Shown here: piece after piece, positions 9,610-19,001 of the stretch
How the letters are laid out: each line of letters begins with the position of its first letter
How positions within the stretch are numbered: position 1 is the first letter of the stretch
Assembly (NCBI GenBank): GCA_019753125.1
Contig: JAIELH010000089.1
Coordinates: forward strand, 1 to 35,212
DNA: 35,212 bases
Direction: 5' to 3'
Origin: Gallionellaceae bacterium
GTDB lineage: Bacteria; Pseudomonadota; Gammaproteobacteria; Burkholderiales; Gallionellaceae
Made by a program: the position numbers and the translations under genes
The notes under the pieces: generated by a model
The model's input: the letters and a program-made list of their open reading frames with translations, nothing else
Database searches by the model: none
Told to the model about the DNA's origin: nothing

Positions 9610-10155
9610 ATGGCACAGAACCAAAACCACCTGATCTGGATCGATCTGGAAATGACCGGCATCAACCCCGACACCGACCGCATCATCGAGGCCGCCATTG
9701 TCGTTACAGACAGCAATCTGGAGACCATTGCCGAAGCGCCGGTGCTGGTGGTGCATCAGCCAAATGAAGTGCTGGATGGCATGGACTCATGGAATAAATC
9801 CACCCACGGCAAATCTGGCCTGATCGAAAAGGTTAAAGCATCTGCTCTCGATGAGACCGCCGTTGAAGCGCAGATGGTCGAATTTCTCAAGGAATACGTG
9901 CCGGCGCGCACTTCGCCGATGTGCGGCAACTCCATTTGCCAGGATCGGCGTTTCCTGGCGCGCTGGATGCCGAAGTTCGAGGATTACTTTCACTACCGCA
10001 ATCTGGACGTAAGTACGATCAAGGAGCTCGCCAAGCGCTGGAAGCCGGAGGTCGTGCAAGGCATGAAAAAACATGGCAAGCATGAGGCGCTTGCCGACAT
10101 CTACGAGTCCATTGCGGAATTACGTCATTACCGTGAGCATTTCATCAGGCTGTAA
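9610..10155 (+). CDS. orn: Oligoribonuclease
   Basis: A 3'-5' exonuclease of the DEDDh family that degrades the shortest RNA oligomers and pGpG to mononucleotides. The 181-residue length is exactly that of the family. Visible motifs are IDLEMTG (Asp12, Glu14), the SICQDRRFL Exo II region, the [10 protein letters not shown] segment, and the Exo [15 protein letters not shown] with its His and Asp. It is convergent with the kinase gene; only 21 bp separate the two stops and I see no terminator there. Confidence 0.97.
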   Translation: MAQNQNHLIWIDLEMTGINPDTDRIIEAAIVVTDSNLETIAEAPVLVVHQPNEVLDGMDSWNKSTHGKSGLIEKVKASALDETAVEAQMVEFLKEYVPARTSPMCGNSICQDRRFLARWMPKFEDYFHYRNLDVSTIKELAKRWKPEVVQGMKKHGKHEALADIYESIAELRHYREHFIRL

Positions 10156-10176
10156 CCATGCCGATGCAGCGCGCCA

Positions 10177-12537
10177 TCAAACTTTCTGCTTGATCGCCAG
10201 TATCGCCTGATCTCTCAAGGTGCGCAGCAACGAGAGTTGCTGTTTGGACATATTGAGGCTGTTGGGCTCAAGCATGTCCGCGTAAAACAACGCAATTGCC
10301 TTGCCTTTTACCATGACCGGCAACAGCATGAAGCACGGCGCGTTGATCGTTGAGCGGTACCAGACGGGCACCTTGTCGGCGATATTCGGCGCGTGAATAT
10401 CCTCGATTGCGATATCCACTCCCTTCTCGGTCGATAAATGGAATACATCCGGGAAAAAATGCAAGGGAAAACGGAACTTCGGAATGATTGCTTCGAGCCC
10501 CGGCCCAAAACCGAATTTCGCGACCATCATGGCATCCTTGTTATTGCGAATCATAATGATCGCGCGATTGAACCCCATTCCGCGATAGATTGTTTCCAAT
10601 ATCATCTGCAATAAATCGTTCAGGTTGAATTCACCTACGAGCGAGGCGGTCACATCCTGTATTCCGGCGCCGAGTATCGCATCCGGATTCATCGGGCGAT
10701 TCATGTCATCCGCGTCGTCAACATGAGCTTTGGATGTTTTACCAAGCTCGGTTATGCCGTCAAGCTCATTTGCAACCTCGTCTTTCGGAGGGTTATCTAT
10801 TGAAGAATACTCACACCAGTTGCGCACTTTTTTTAGCAGCAGGCTGTTGGCGGTGCTGATACCCAATGTGCCGGCACGAAGAGTCAATTCACCCAGCCCG
10901 CTGTCGAGTGCGGCAGATAACTGTCGCTCAGATACCTCGTTTGCATCTCCATAACGCTGCGTAAGATCACGCAGGAATTGCGGCTTATCCTTGACGGATG
11001 TAGATGATGCGATTTCACATAGCTCGTAAGCCAGATTGACAGTTACCGCCATCTGATCCAGTTCATCTTCTGCGGGCTGGATTTTGTTGCCGCCCAATTT
11101 ACGCATTCCGGCGAGCAAGCGGGGCGGGAAATTCCAGCTGCGCGCGACACCCAACCCCAATTCCGGATAAGTAAGCCCCAGCACTTTATGCGCGGCCTCT
11201 TCTTCGCTTTCACCCTGCTCCACCAGGCGCGATATTTCCTGGCTCTCCTCGAAAAAATAAAAAGTGGCCAGCAGCGAGCCCAAGTTGTGGAACATCGAAC
11301 AGACAATCACTTCTTCGGCATCGCGGATATTTTGGCCATCCGACAATTGAGCGGCAACAATGCCTGCAAATACTGATTTTATTATTTCATCCTTAAGTTG
11401 CGCCGCTTGCGCCTTGTTTTGCAGGAATTCGAGCAAAACCAGTGTCATCGCGATATTGCGCGCCGTCTCAAAACCAAGGATCACGACAGCTTTTGAAATA
11501 GTGTTGATCGTGCCGCCGAACTGCCCATAGGAGGCGGTGTTGACCAACCTCAGCAGTTTGTGTGTGAGCGCAAAGTCCTGCAGGATCGCGCCGACCAGTT
11601 TGCTGGTGCTATCCGATTCGGAAGCGACGATCTGGTTGATTTCGGAAATGACGCTGGACAGCGCGGGAAAATCGCTTTTGCTGCGCATGCGGCGCAGTAG
11701 GAATTCCATTGTGCTATGGGTCGCCGCTGCTTTCGCCTCATCGAGATAGCCCTGCAATGCCTGCTTCATCAGCAGGGCGTTTTGATAGCGTTTATTCGGG
11801 TCTTTTGCCAGGGCGGTGAGGATGATCGCTTCGAGTTTTTCATCCACTTTTTTATTATGTGCCGAAGGCGGGATGATCTCTTCGTGCGCTGCGCGATTCA
11901 ATACCTCAAATATGTTTTCGCCGCGAACCGCGAATTCACCGGTCACCATTTCGTAGAGCATCGCGCCGACGGAATAGATATCCGCCATGAAGGCAATCTG
12001 CTTCCCCGAGATCAGTTCGGGAGCCATGTATCTGGGGGTGCCGCTTAATGCGGCATCGATAGTTGTTTGCTGATGGTTGGCCGTCTTGGCCAATCCGAAA
12101 TCCATCACCATCGGCGTGCCGTTTTTGGCAATCATCACGTTGGATGGTTTTATATCCAGATGGGATACATCCTGTGAGTGCGCATAAGCGAGGCCTTCCA
12201 GCACGCCACAGGCTATTTCGACAGCACGCATCAGCGGCAGGGGCTTTTCCTGCTTCAGCAGTTGCGCGAGTGTCTTTCCTTCGACATAGGCATAGACCAG
12301 GTAGGGTGAATCGAGGTATTCACCGGAATGGAACAGCGTGATGATATTGGGGTGCTGGAGCTTGCTGACAATGCGCGCTTCATGTTCCAGTTGTTCGGTT
12401 TTATGTCCCAGATTGCGCAGTGTTTTGATCGCAACCAGCCGATCGAGTTGCGAGTCGCGGGCAAGATACACCGCTCCCTGGCCGCCCTTGCCGAGCTCGT
12501 TTAGGATTTCAAAGCGATCAATTTTTTGTCCGATCAT
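10177..12537 (-). CDS. Ser/Thr protein kinase-HDOD-GAF signalling protein
   Basis: A 786-residue three-module cytoplasmic protein. Residues 1-270 are a Hanks-type kinase: Gly-rich loop GKGGQGAV (16-23), AIK lysine (38), catalytic loop HLDIKPSN (126-133), DFG (146-148) and APE (172-174). The loop has His-Leu-Asp instead of His-Arg-Asp, so it is a non-RD kinase, but the catalytic Asp, Lys and Asn are present. Residues about 285-480 are an HDOD domain, a catalytically dead HD relative; the HD site reads FHNLG. A linker follows, with an acidic part near 590-625, and residues about 635-786 look like a GAF sensor domain. The start lies 2 bp after the murI stop, so it is coupled to murI. Signal and substrate are unknown. 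Confidence 0.9.
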   Translation of the reverse strand: MIGQKIDRFEILNELGKGGQGAVYLARDSQLDRLVAIKTLRNLGHKTEQLEHEARIVSKLQHPNIITLFHSGEYLDSPYLVYAYVEGKTLAQLLKQEKPLPLMRAVEIACGVLEGLAYAHSQDVSHLDIKPSNVMIAKNGTPMVMDFGLAKTANHQQTTIDAALSGTPRYMAPELISGKQIAFMADIYSVGAMLYEMVTGEFAVRGENIFEVLNRAAHEEIIPPSAHNKKVDEKLEAIILTALAKDPNKRYQNALLMKQALQGYLDEAKAAATHSTMEFLLRRMRSKSDFPALSSVISEINQIVASESDSTSKLVGAILQDFALTHKLLRLVNTASYGQFGGTINTISKAVVILGFETARNIAMTLVLLEFLQNKAQAAQLKDEIIKSVFAGIVAAQLSDGQNIRDAEEVIVCSMFHNLGSLLATFYFFEESQEISRLVEQGESEEEAAHKVLGLTYPELGLGVARSWNFPPRLLAGMRKLGGNKIQPAEDELDQMAVTVNLAYELCEIASSTSVKDKPQFLRDLTQRYGDANEVSERQLSAALDSGLGELTLRAGTLGISTANSLLLKKVRNWCEYSSIDNPPKDEVANELDGITELGKTSKAHVDDADDMNRPMNPDAILGAGIQDVTASLVGEFNLNDLLQMILETIYRGMGFNRAIIMIRNNKDAMMVAKFGFGPGLEAIIPKFRFPLHFFPDVFHLSTEKGVDIAIEDIHAPNIADKVPVWYRSTINAPCFMLLPVMVKGKAIALFYADMLEPNSLNMSKQQLSLLRTLRDQAILAIKQKV

Positions 12538-12539
12538 GA

Positions 12540-13379
12540 TTAACCCAGATCAAGCTGCAGGTGAGAAAGTGCTTCGGCAGCGAAGGCCTCCGGCAAACTC
12601 CGCACCGCGATGTTCGCCTGCCACAATTGTGCGATGACCGGCCTCACCTTGCCGGGCGCATCACTGGTCCAGAATTGCTCCGTGCCTGCATGAGTTTGCT
12701 GCGATAGCAGGGCTGCATCTGTCAGCCGGCGGCGCAACTCGCGCGCAATCGCGGCATTCGGATCGATGATCGCAATGTCAGGCCCGGCTATCTTCCGGAT
12801 GGCAGGTGCGAGGAACGGATAATGCGTACAACCCAGCACGATCGTGTCGGCTCCTTTCTTTAGCAAGGGCAGGATGTATTGATTGAGCAAAGCTTTTGTT
12901 TTGTCGCCTGACAGGTCGCCCGCTTCCACTTGCTCGACGAGCCCGGGGCAGGCCTGCACCAGGATGTCGGCATCTGCGCCAAATCGCGCCGACAACCTTG
13001 CAAAATTTTCGCTGGAGAGTGTCCTGCTGGTAGCCAGCACGCCGACCACACCGGATTTTGTGCCCGATACCGCCGGTTTGACAGCCGGTTCCATCGCGAC
13101 GATCGGCACCGGAAATCTTGCGCGCAATGTTGCTATTGCCGCACCGGTTGCCGTATTGCAGGCGACGACGATGGCCTTGGCATGCTGCTTCAGCAGAAAT
13201 TCACAGATCGCGACTGATCTTGCTTCGATCAGTTGCTCGGGCTTGTCGCCGTAGGGCGCATGCAAGGAATCCGCCACATACAGCAGGTTTTCTCCAGGCA
13301 GTTCGCGGCGAATCTCCCGCAGCACCGACAACCCGCCCACGCCGGAATCGAAGATACCAATGGGATATTCAGCGTTCAT
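12540..13379 (-). CDS. murI: Glutamate racemase
   Basis: Makes D-glutamate for peptidoglycan. The 279-residue protein shows IGIFDSGVGGLSVL, the first catalytic cysteine in VVACNTATG (Cys74), and the second in LGCTHYPFL (Cys184). It is 22 bp downstream of the Lon-like protease gene and 2 bp upstream of the kinase-HDOD-GAF gene. All three are probably one transcript. Confidence 0.96.
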   Translation of the reverse strand: MNAEYPIGIFDSGVGGLSVLREIRRELPGENLLYVADSLHAPYGDKPEQLIEARSVAICEFLLKQHAKAIVVACNTATGAAIATLRARFPVPIVAMEPAVKPAVSGTKSGVVGVLATSRTLSSENFARLSARFGADADILVQACPGLVEQVEAGDLSGDKTKALLNQYILPLLKKGADTIVLGCTHYPFLAPAIRKIAGPDIAIIDPNAAIARELRRRLTDAALLSQQTHAGTEQFWTSDAPGKVRPVIAQLWQANIAVRSLPEAFAAEALSHLQLDLG

Positions 13380-13401
13380 TCTTGAATTTATTCTCGGTTA
13401 T

Positions 13402-15822
13402 TCAGCGCAAGCGCTTGCGCTCTGTTTTCGGGTATTCCGCTGCCTGGCAGGCGCGGCGATAGGCCAGCAAGGTTCGCTGGGCATGGCCCAATACGCTGCC
13501 GCGCGGGTAGTTCCCCGCATCGTTTGCCACACCTGCCGGCAATCCGGTGAGCAGCTCGATGCCATCGCCGGCATGCTCCGCGGTGTAGATATGGAACAAG
13601 CCTTTGCTGACGGCCTCGACGGTCTTGTGTTCCAGCATCAGGTGGCGGCGGTTGCGGTGCGGGATCAGCACGCCCTGGCTGCCGTCCAGTCCGGCGGCTG
13701 TGCAGGTGCGAAAGTATCCCTCGATCTTCTCGTTGATTCCGCCCACCGGCAATACTTCGCCGTGCTGATTGACCGCGCCGGTCACCGCGATCCCTTGTTT
13801 GAGCGGCAATCCGGACAGTGACGAGAGCAGCGCATAAAGCTCGGCGCATGAAGCTGAGTCTCCCTCCACACCGTTATATTCCTGTTCGAACACGATGGAT
13901 GCATTCAGCGCGAGCGGCGCATTGTGGGCAAACAGTGCGGACAGGTAATTGTGCAGGATCAGCACGCCCTTGTCGTGGATCGGTCCGGACATTTCCACTT
14001 CGCGCTCGATATTGAGCAGGCCGTCGTCGCCGGCGAAAGTGCGGGCCGTGACGCGCACCGGAAAACCGAAACGGTAATCTCCCAGATCAACCTGTGTCAG
14101 TCCGTTGACCTGTCCGATTTTTTCGCCATGCACATTGATCAGCAGATCGCCCTGGGCGATGGCTTCTTGCAAACGCTGTGCCGGATAATCGTGGCGCAAG
14201 ACGCGTGCATCCAGCGCCGCCCCGACATCCGTTGCCTCGACCAGATGGCCGGCACGCGCATTGCACAGCGCCGCACTTTCCATCACCAGCGCCTCGGTGC
14301 GGGCAAAGACTGCGCTCTGGCGCGACTGGTCATCCGCTTCGCGGTGGCTATCTTCGAGCAGCAGTGCGATCGCGGCAGCAGAAAAATGCGGCAGCCCCAG
14401 CTTGCGGCAGGCATGTGCGACGAAGATCGCCGACGCACGGCATGTTTCACGGCTGGATGAAAAGCTTTCGGCAAAATCCACCTTGACCCGGAAGCGGCGC
14501 GCAAATTCCGGGTCTTCCTCCTGCAATTCGTAATACTGTTCGCGCGAGCCGATCAGGATGATCTTGACCTCGACATCCACCGCTTCGGGTTCGAGCGAAA
14601 CGGTCGCGATCGGCGTGAATGCGGTGCCCGGTTCTTCGATTTGCAGCCGCCCGCTACGCAGCAGGCGCCGCAGTTTCTCCCATACCAGGCCATCGGCCAG
14701 CAGGTCGCGCAGGTGCAGCATCAGGAAACCGCCGTGCGCCTTGTGCAGGCTGCCGGCGCGGATGCGCGAAAAATCGGTCACCAGCACATCGTTCTCGGAC
14801 TGGTATTCGATGCTGCCGAACAGCGGGCGGAACAACGGGTTGTCTTCGACGATCACCGGTGCGCCGTGCAGGCCGCCATTGTCAACGACCAGGTTAACGC
14901 GGTAGCGGGACAGCACCTTGCCCAGCGCCTCCTGGCGAAGGTCATCGTCGGTATCGGAAACCTTGAACAATTCCAGATTTTCGAGCACGTCATGCGCGAC
15001 CTGTTCCAGATACGCGCCGAGCTTCACCGAATCCTTGATCTGTTTCTTCAGGCCGACGCGGATCTCCTGCAATTCATGTTCCAGCAGCGGCTTCACCACC
15101 TGGCGCCGCAATGCCGCCAATCCTTCGTTCATCACCCGTTCCATCGGGCGCATTTTCTCGAAGAAGCGGTTGATTTCGGCGCGCAGCTCCTGCTCGGCCC
15201 GATCTATTTCGGCGCGGCGTTCCTTGGGCAACGCGAGCATTTCAACCTCGGTGAGCGCGCGCCCTTTTGCGCCGCGCAATGTGAAAACCATATGCCCGGC
15301 CTCACGGTGCAGCGTGAATTTGCGCGCTTCGGCAAAGGCGTCGAGTTCGGCGTAAGCCGTGGCTTCTTCGGCCTTGTAGGTTTTCTCGATGCGTTCGCTT
15401 TCGGCCTTGAAGTCCTGTCCGTCCAGTTGCCGGGGGATTTCCGTTTGCAGCGTTTTTGTCAGTTGCGCCATCAGTTGCCGCAACAGACGCCCCTGCCCGG
15501 CCGGCAAGCGCAGCGCACGGGGATGTTCCGGCGCATCGAAGTTGTGCAGGTAGCACAGGTCGGGCGGCACAGCCTTGTTTTCTGCCGCTGCCTGCATTGC
15601 CTGGCGCAGCAGCGACGAGCGCCCGCTGCCGACCTCGCCGAGCACGAACAGATTGTAGTCTGTTTGGTCCATGCCGAGGCCAAAGCGCGCGGCCAGTTCC
15701 GCGCGCTCCTGACCGATCCATGGCAGCGCATATTCCAGCAACTCGGACGTATCGGCGAACCCGAGCGTATCGGGCGCGATCGTCAGGCGGAGTTCGGCGG
15801 GAGTCAGGTTAGAGGTCGGCAT
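13402..15822 (-). CDS. Lon-like ATP-dependent protease (LonB/YcbZ type)
   Basis: An 806-residue protein related to COG1067-type Lon proteases rather than LonA, since it lacks the LonA N-terminal substrate domain. The Walker A motif is GEVGSGRSS (62-70). A long charged helical insertion (about 155-290) follows, then the second half of the AAA+ module (VVDNGG, GGFLMLHLRDLL). The C-terminal S16 protease domain has a Ser-Lys dyad: Ser656 in GVEGDSAS and Lys699 in GGINEKIEG. Their 43-residue spacing equals that in classical Lon. The ATG at 15822 follows a 111-bp gap after pssA that presumably holds the promoter, although no convincing hexamers stand out. It is first in an operon with murI and the kinase gene. 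Confidence 0.92.
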   Translation of the reverse strand: MPTSNLTPAELRLTIAPDTLGFADTSELLEYALPWIGQERAELAARFGLGMDQTDYNLFVLGEVGSGRSSLLRQAMQAAAENKAVPPDLCYLHNFDAPEHPRALRLPAGQGRLLRQLMAQLTKTLQTEIPRQLDGQDFKAESERIEKTYKAEEATAYAELDAFAEARKFTLHREAGHMVFTLRGAKGRALTEVEMLALPKERRAEIDRAEQELRAEINRFFEKMRPMERVMNEGLAALRRQVVKPLLEHELQEIRVGLKKQIKDSVKLGAYLEQVAHDVLENLELFKVSDTDDDLRQEALGKVLSRYRVNLVVDNGGLHGAPVIVEDNPLFRPLFGSIEYQSENDVLVTDFSRIRAGSLHKAHGGFLMLHLRDLLADGLVWEKLRRLLRSGRLQIEEPGTAFTPIATVSLEPEAVDVEVKIILIGSREQYYELQEEDPEFARRFRVKVDFAESFSSSRETCRASAIFVAHACRKLGLPHFSAAAIALLLEDSHREADDQSRQSAVFARTEALVMESAALCNARAGHLVEATDVGAALDARVLRHDYPAQRLQEAIAQGDLLINVHGEKIGQVNGLTQVDLGDYRFGFPVRVTARTFAGDDGLLNIEREVEMSGPIHDKGVLILHNYLSALFAHNAPLALNASIVFEQEYNGVEGDSASCAELYALLSSLSGLPLKQGIAVTGAVNQHGEVLPVGGINEKIEGYFRTCTAAGLDGSQGVLIPHRNRRHLMLEHKTVEAVSKGLFHIYTAEHAGDGIELLTGLPAGVANDAGNYPRGSVLGHAQRTLLAYRRACQAAEYPKTERKRLR

Positions 15823-15933
15823 TTTTTAGTTACAAGAGCTGCTTCCGGCAAGTTGTGTTCGGGGTCATTTTGCCACAAGCCGATACTGGCAGGAGGTTTG
15901 GCGTGATGAATCAGCCTGACACTTGCCGCACAA

Positions 15934-16677
15934 TCAGGGCTGTTGTTTATCGCGCAGGCGCCATAGCCACAACACGTAGCCGGATAGCGCATAGCACATG
16001 AACAGCGCAAACAGCACACCGGGCGGGTAGCTGGAAATCAGGATGAAGAACAGCGCGATCAGGAAGATTGCGACGAACGGCACGCTCTTGCGCATGTTCA
16101 GGTCTTTGAAACTGTAGAACGGCAGGTTGCTGACCATGCTCAATCCGGCAAACACCGTCAGCGCCGCCGCATACCAGCGTACCGCGTCGCCCTTGAAGCC
16201 GTAGTCCAGCATCACCCAGACGAACCCCGCCACCAGCGCGGCGGCAGCCGGGCTGGGCAGGCCCTGGAAGTAGCGCTTGTCGACCACATCGATATTGGTG
16301 TTGAAACGCGCCAGGCGCAGCGCGGTGGCGGCGCAATAAATGAATGCGGCAAACCAGCCCCACTTGCCGAGATTCCTGAAGGCCCATTCGTAGATGACCA
16401 GCGCCGGTGCGACACCGAACGAGACCATGTCGGACAGGCTGTCGTATTCGGCGCCGAACTCGCTCTGCGTATGCGTCAACCGCGCCACGCGCCCATCCAG
16501 CCCGTCCAGCACCATCGCGATGAAAATCGCCACGGCGGCAAACTCGAACCTGTTGTTCATCGCCTGCACGATCGCGTAAAAGCCCGCAAACAGCGCGCCG
16601 GTCGTGAACAGGTTCGGCAACAGATAGATGCCGCGCTTGCGCAGATTCATCGGTTTGCGGGTGTTGAATTCGTCCAT
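15934..16677 (-). CDS. pssA: CDP-diacylglycerol-serine O-phosphatidyltransferase
   Basis: An integral membrane enzyme that makes phosphatidylserine from CDP-diacylglycerol and serine. The 247-residue protein has about seven to eight hydrophobic segments. It carries the CDP-alcohol phosphotransferase motif DGLDGRVARLTHTQSEFGAE, closed by YDSLSD, with every aspartate of the DGxxAR...GxxxDxxxD pattern present. I chose the ATG at 16677 (MDEFNTRKPMNLRKRG): the frame stays open upstream, but that extension is antisense-like sequence overlapping psd. It lies 19 bp after psd, which decarboxylates its product. Confidence 0.95.
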   Translation of the reverse strand: MDEFNTRKPMNLRKRGIYLLPNLFTTGALFAGFYAIVQAMNNRFEFAAVAIFIAMVLDGLDGRVARLTHTQSEFGAEYDSLSDMVSFGVAPALVIYEWAFRNLGKWGWFAAFIYCAATALRLARFNTNIDVVDKRYFQGLPSPAAAALVAGFVWVMLDYGFKGDAVRWYAAALTVFAGLSMVSNLPFYSFKDLNMRKSVPFVAIFLIALFFILISSYPPGVLFALFMCYALSGYVLWLWRLRDKQQP

Positions 16678-16696
16678 ACCCGTCAGGCTATCAGTT

Positions 16697-17338
16697 TTAT
16701 CGAAGGATTGCCAAGATCGTTGTCGTGGCCGACACCCGGTCGCCGATGCTGACTTTGACGTTTGCGCCCAGCGGCAGGTACACATCGACGCGCGAACCGA
16801 AGCGGATAAAGCCGTAGCGCTGGCCGCGCGCCAGCACATCGCCCGGCTTGATGTAGCACAGGATGCGGCGCGCGATCAGCCCGGCCACTTGCACGAAGGT
16901 CACGGTGCGGCCATCGTTGGTCGTCAGCACCACCGCGTTGCGCTCGTTCTCGCTGGAGGCCTTGTCCAGATCGGCATTGACGAATTTGCCGGGAAAATAC
17001 TGCACCCGCTCGACCTTGCCGTCCACCGGGCTGCGGTTGGAGTGCACGTTGAACACGTTCATGAACACGCTGATCAGGATCGCCTCGCGCTGCCCATAAG
17101 GGTCTTGCGTGCGTTCGACCTTGATCACGCGCCCGTCGGCAGGCGACAGTACCGCACCGGCGTCCTGCGGAACTTCGCGCGGCGGGTCGCGGAAAAACTG
17201 CAACACGAACAGCGCGATGACCCACAACGGGATCGACCATACCGCACACCACAAGGTGGCAGCAACTGCCAGCGCAACGGAAATGGCCAGAAACGGCCAG
17301 CCTTCGCGGGCGATAATGGGGTGGGGGTATGAATTCAT
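16697..17338 (-). CDS. psd: Phosphatidylserine decarboxylase (short form)
   Basis: A pyruvoyl-dependent membrane enzyme that converts phosphatidylserine to phosphatidylethanolamine. The 213-residue protein is of the short class. It has an N-terminal hydrophobic stretch (about 15-48), the [10 protein letters not shown] and [13 protein letters not shown] segments, and a GS self-cleavage site at Gly181-Ser182 in [12 protein letters not shown], where the serine becomes the pyruvoyl group. I chose ATG 17338 ([16 protein letters not shown]), which matches the family N-terminus. A GTG at 17386 would add 16 Pro-rich residues encoded by the inverted repeat. Neither start is ideal: the ATG has no Shine-Dalgarno, only a C-rich repeat arm before it. 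Confidence 0.94.
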   Translation of the reverse strand: MNSYPHPIIAREGWPFLAISVALAVAATLWCAVWSIPLWVIALFVLQFFRDPPREVPQDAGAVLSPADGRVIKVERTQDPYGQREAILISVFMNVFNVHSNRSPVDGKVERVQYFPGKFVNADLDKASSENERNAVVLTTNDGRTVTFVQVAGLIARRILCYIKPGDVLARGQRYGFIRFGSRVDVYLPLGANVKVSIGDRVSATTTILAILR

Positions 17339-17344
17339 TGAGAA

Positions 17345-17424
17345 GGGGGAAGGGTTAAGGGGGAAGGGTGGGGGGCGGAGCGCCACAGGTTTTACCCTTC
17401 TCCCTTCCCCCTTAAACCCTTCCC
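17345..17424. repeat. Near-perfect inverted repeat with G-quadruplex motifs on both strands
   Basis: A 22-nt purine-rich arm (17347-17368) and a 23-nt pyrimidine-rich arm (17402-17424) are inverted copies differing by one T. The loop is 33 nt. On the plus strand, 17345-17375 has five G-runs of 3-6 separated by 1-4 nt. On the minus strand, the right arm (17424-17395) has five G-runs of 3-5 separated by 2-5 nt. It lies between the ilvC stop and the psd start. In the ilvC-psd mRNA the G-rich arm comes 5 nt after the ilvC stop, and the C-rich arm ends just before the psd ATG. Confidence 0.85.
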
Positions 17425-17429
17425 TGGTT

Positions 17430-18509
<1,080 letters not shown>

Positions 18510-18513
<4 letters not shown>

Positions 18514-19001
18514 AGTTTCAAAATCCGCTCGCCGCATCCGATGCCGGAAGCGCCGGTACGCACCGTTTCCAGAATCAGATTGCGGCCTATGTTCTCCAGA
18601 AAGTTGTCCAGCTCGGCGCATGAGCCTGTCAACTCGATCGTGTAAATATGTTCAGTTGTATCGATAATGCGCCCGCCGGCAACATCCGCTGCATGTTTTA
18701 ATTTCTCTCGCGCCCCATCTTCGACGCGTACCTTGACCAGCATCAACTCGCGCTCGAGATGTTCGCCCTCGCTCAAGTCCATGACCATCGCGACATCGAT
18801 CAGCTTGTTGAGCTGCTTGTTGATCTGCTCGATTACCGCATCCGAGCCGCTGGTGACAATGGTCATGCGCGACAGGGTCGGGTCTTCGGTCGGCGCTACC
18901 GACAGCGATTCGATGTTGTAGCCGCGTGCCGAGAACAGCCCCGCCACCCGCGACAGCGCACCCGCCTCATTTTCCATCAGCAAGGAAATAATGTGCCGCA
19001 T
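18510..19001 (-). CDS. ilvH: Acetolactate synthase small (regulatory) subunit
   Basis: The 163-residue length equals that of IlvH. An N-terminal ACT domain (MRHIISLLMENEAGALSRVAG, then FSARGYNIESLSV) binds valine for feedback inhibition. The C-terminal domain (GAREKLKHAADVAGGRIID) stabilises the catalytic subunit. The ATG overlaps the stop of ilvI by one base (TAATG), giving coupled translation and 1:1 production. Its stop codon lies inside a dispersed palindromic repeat, so the last residues (ILKL) may have been reset by insertion of that repeat. Confidence 0.97.

Noticed and set aside
14641-15906. A 421-codon open frame on the plus strand
   Set aside because: It is antisense to the Lon-like protease gene, has no recognisable domain and is explained by GC-rich codon bias of the real gene.
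16678-16839. N-terminal extension of pssA
   Set aside because: The extra 54 residues overlap psd out of frame and do not resemble any phosphatidyltransferase N-terminus; the MDEFNTRKPMNLRKRG start fits.
17339-17386. GTG start giving psd 16 extra residues
   Set aside because: The extension is Pro-rich and encoded by the inverted repeat; the ATG at 17338 matches the family N-terminus, although the GTG does have purine-rich sequence before it.
17341-17426. Possible CRISPR or tandem array
   Set aside because: The repeated units are two inverted arms of one palindrome, not regularly spaced direct repeats with unique spacers.
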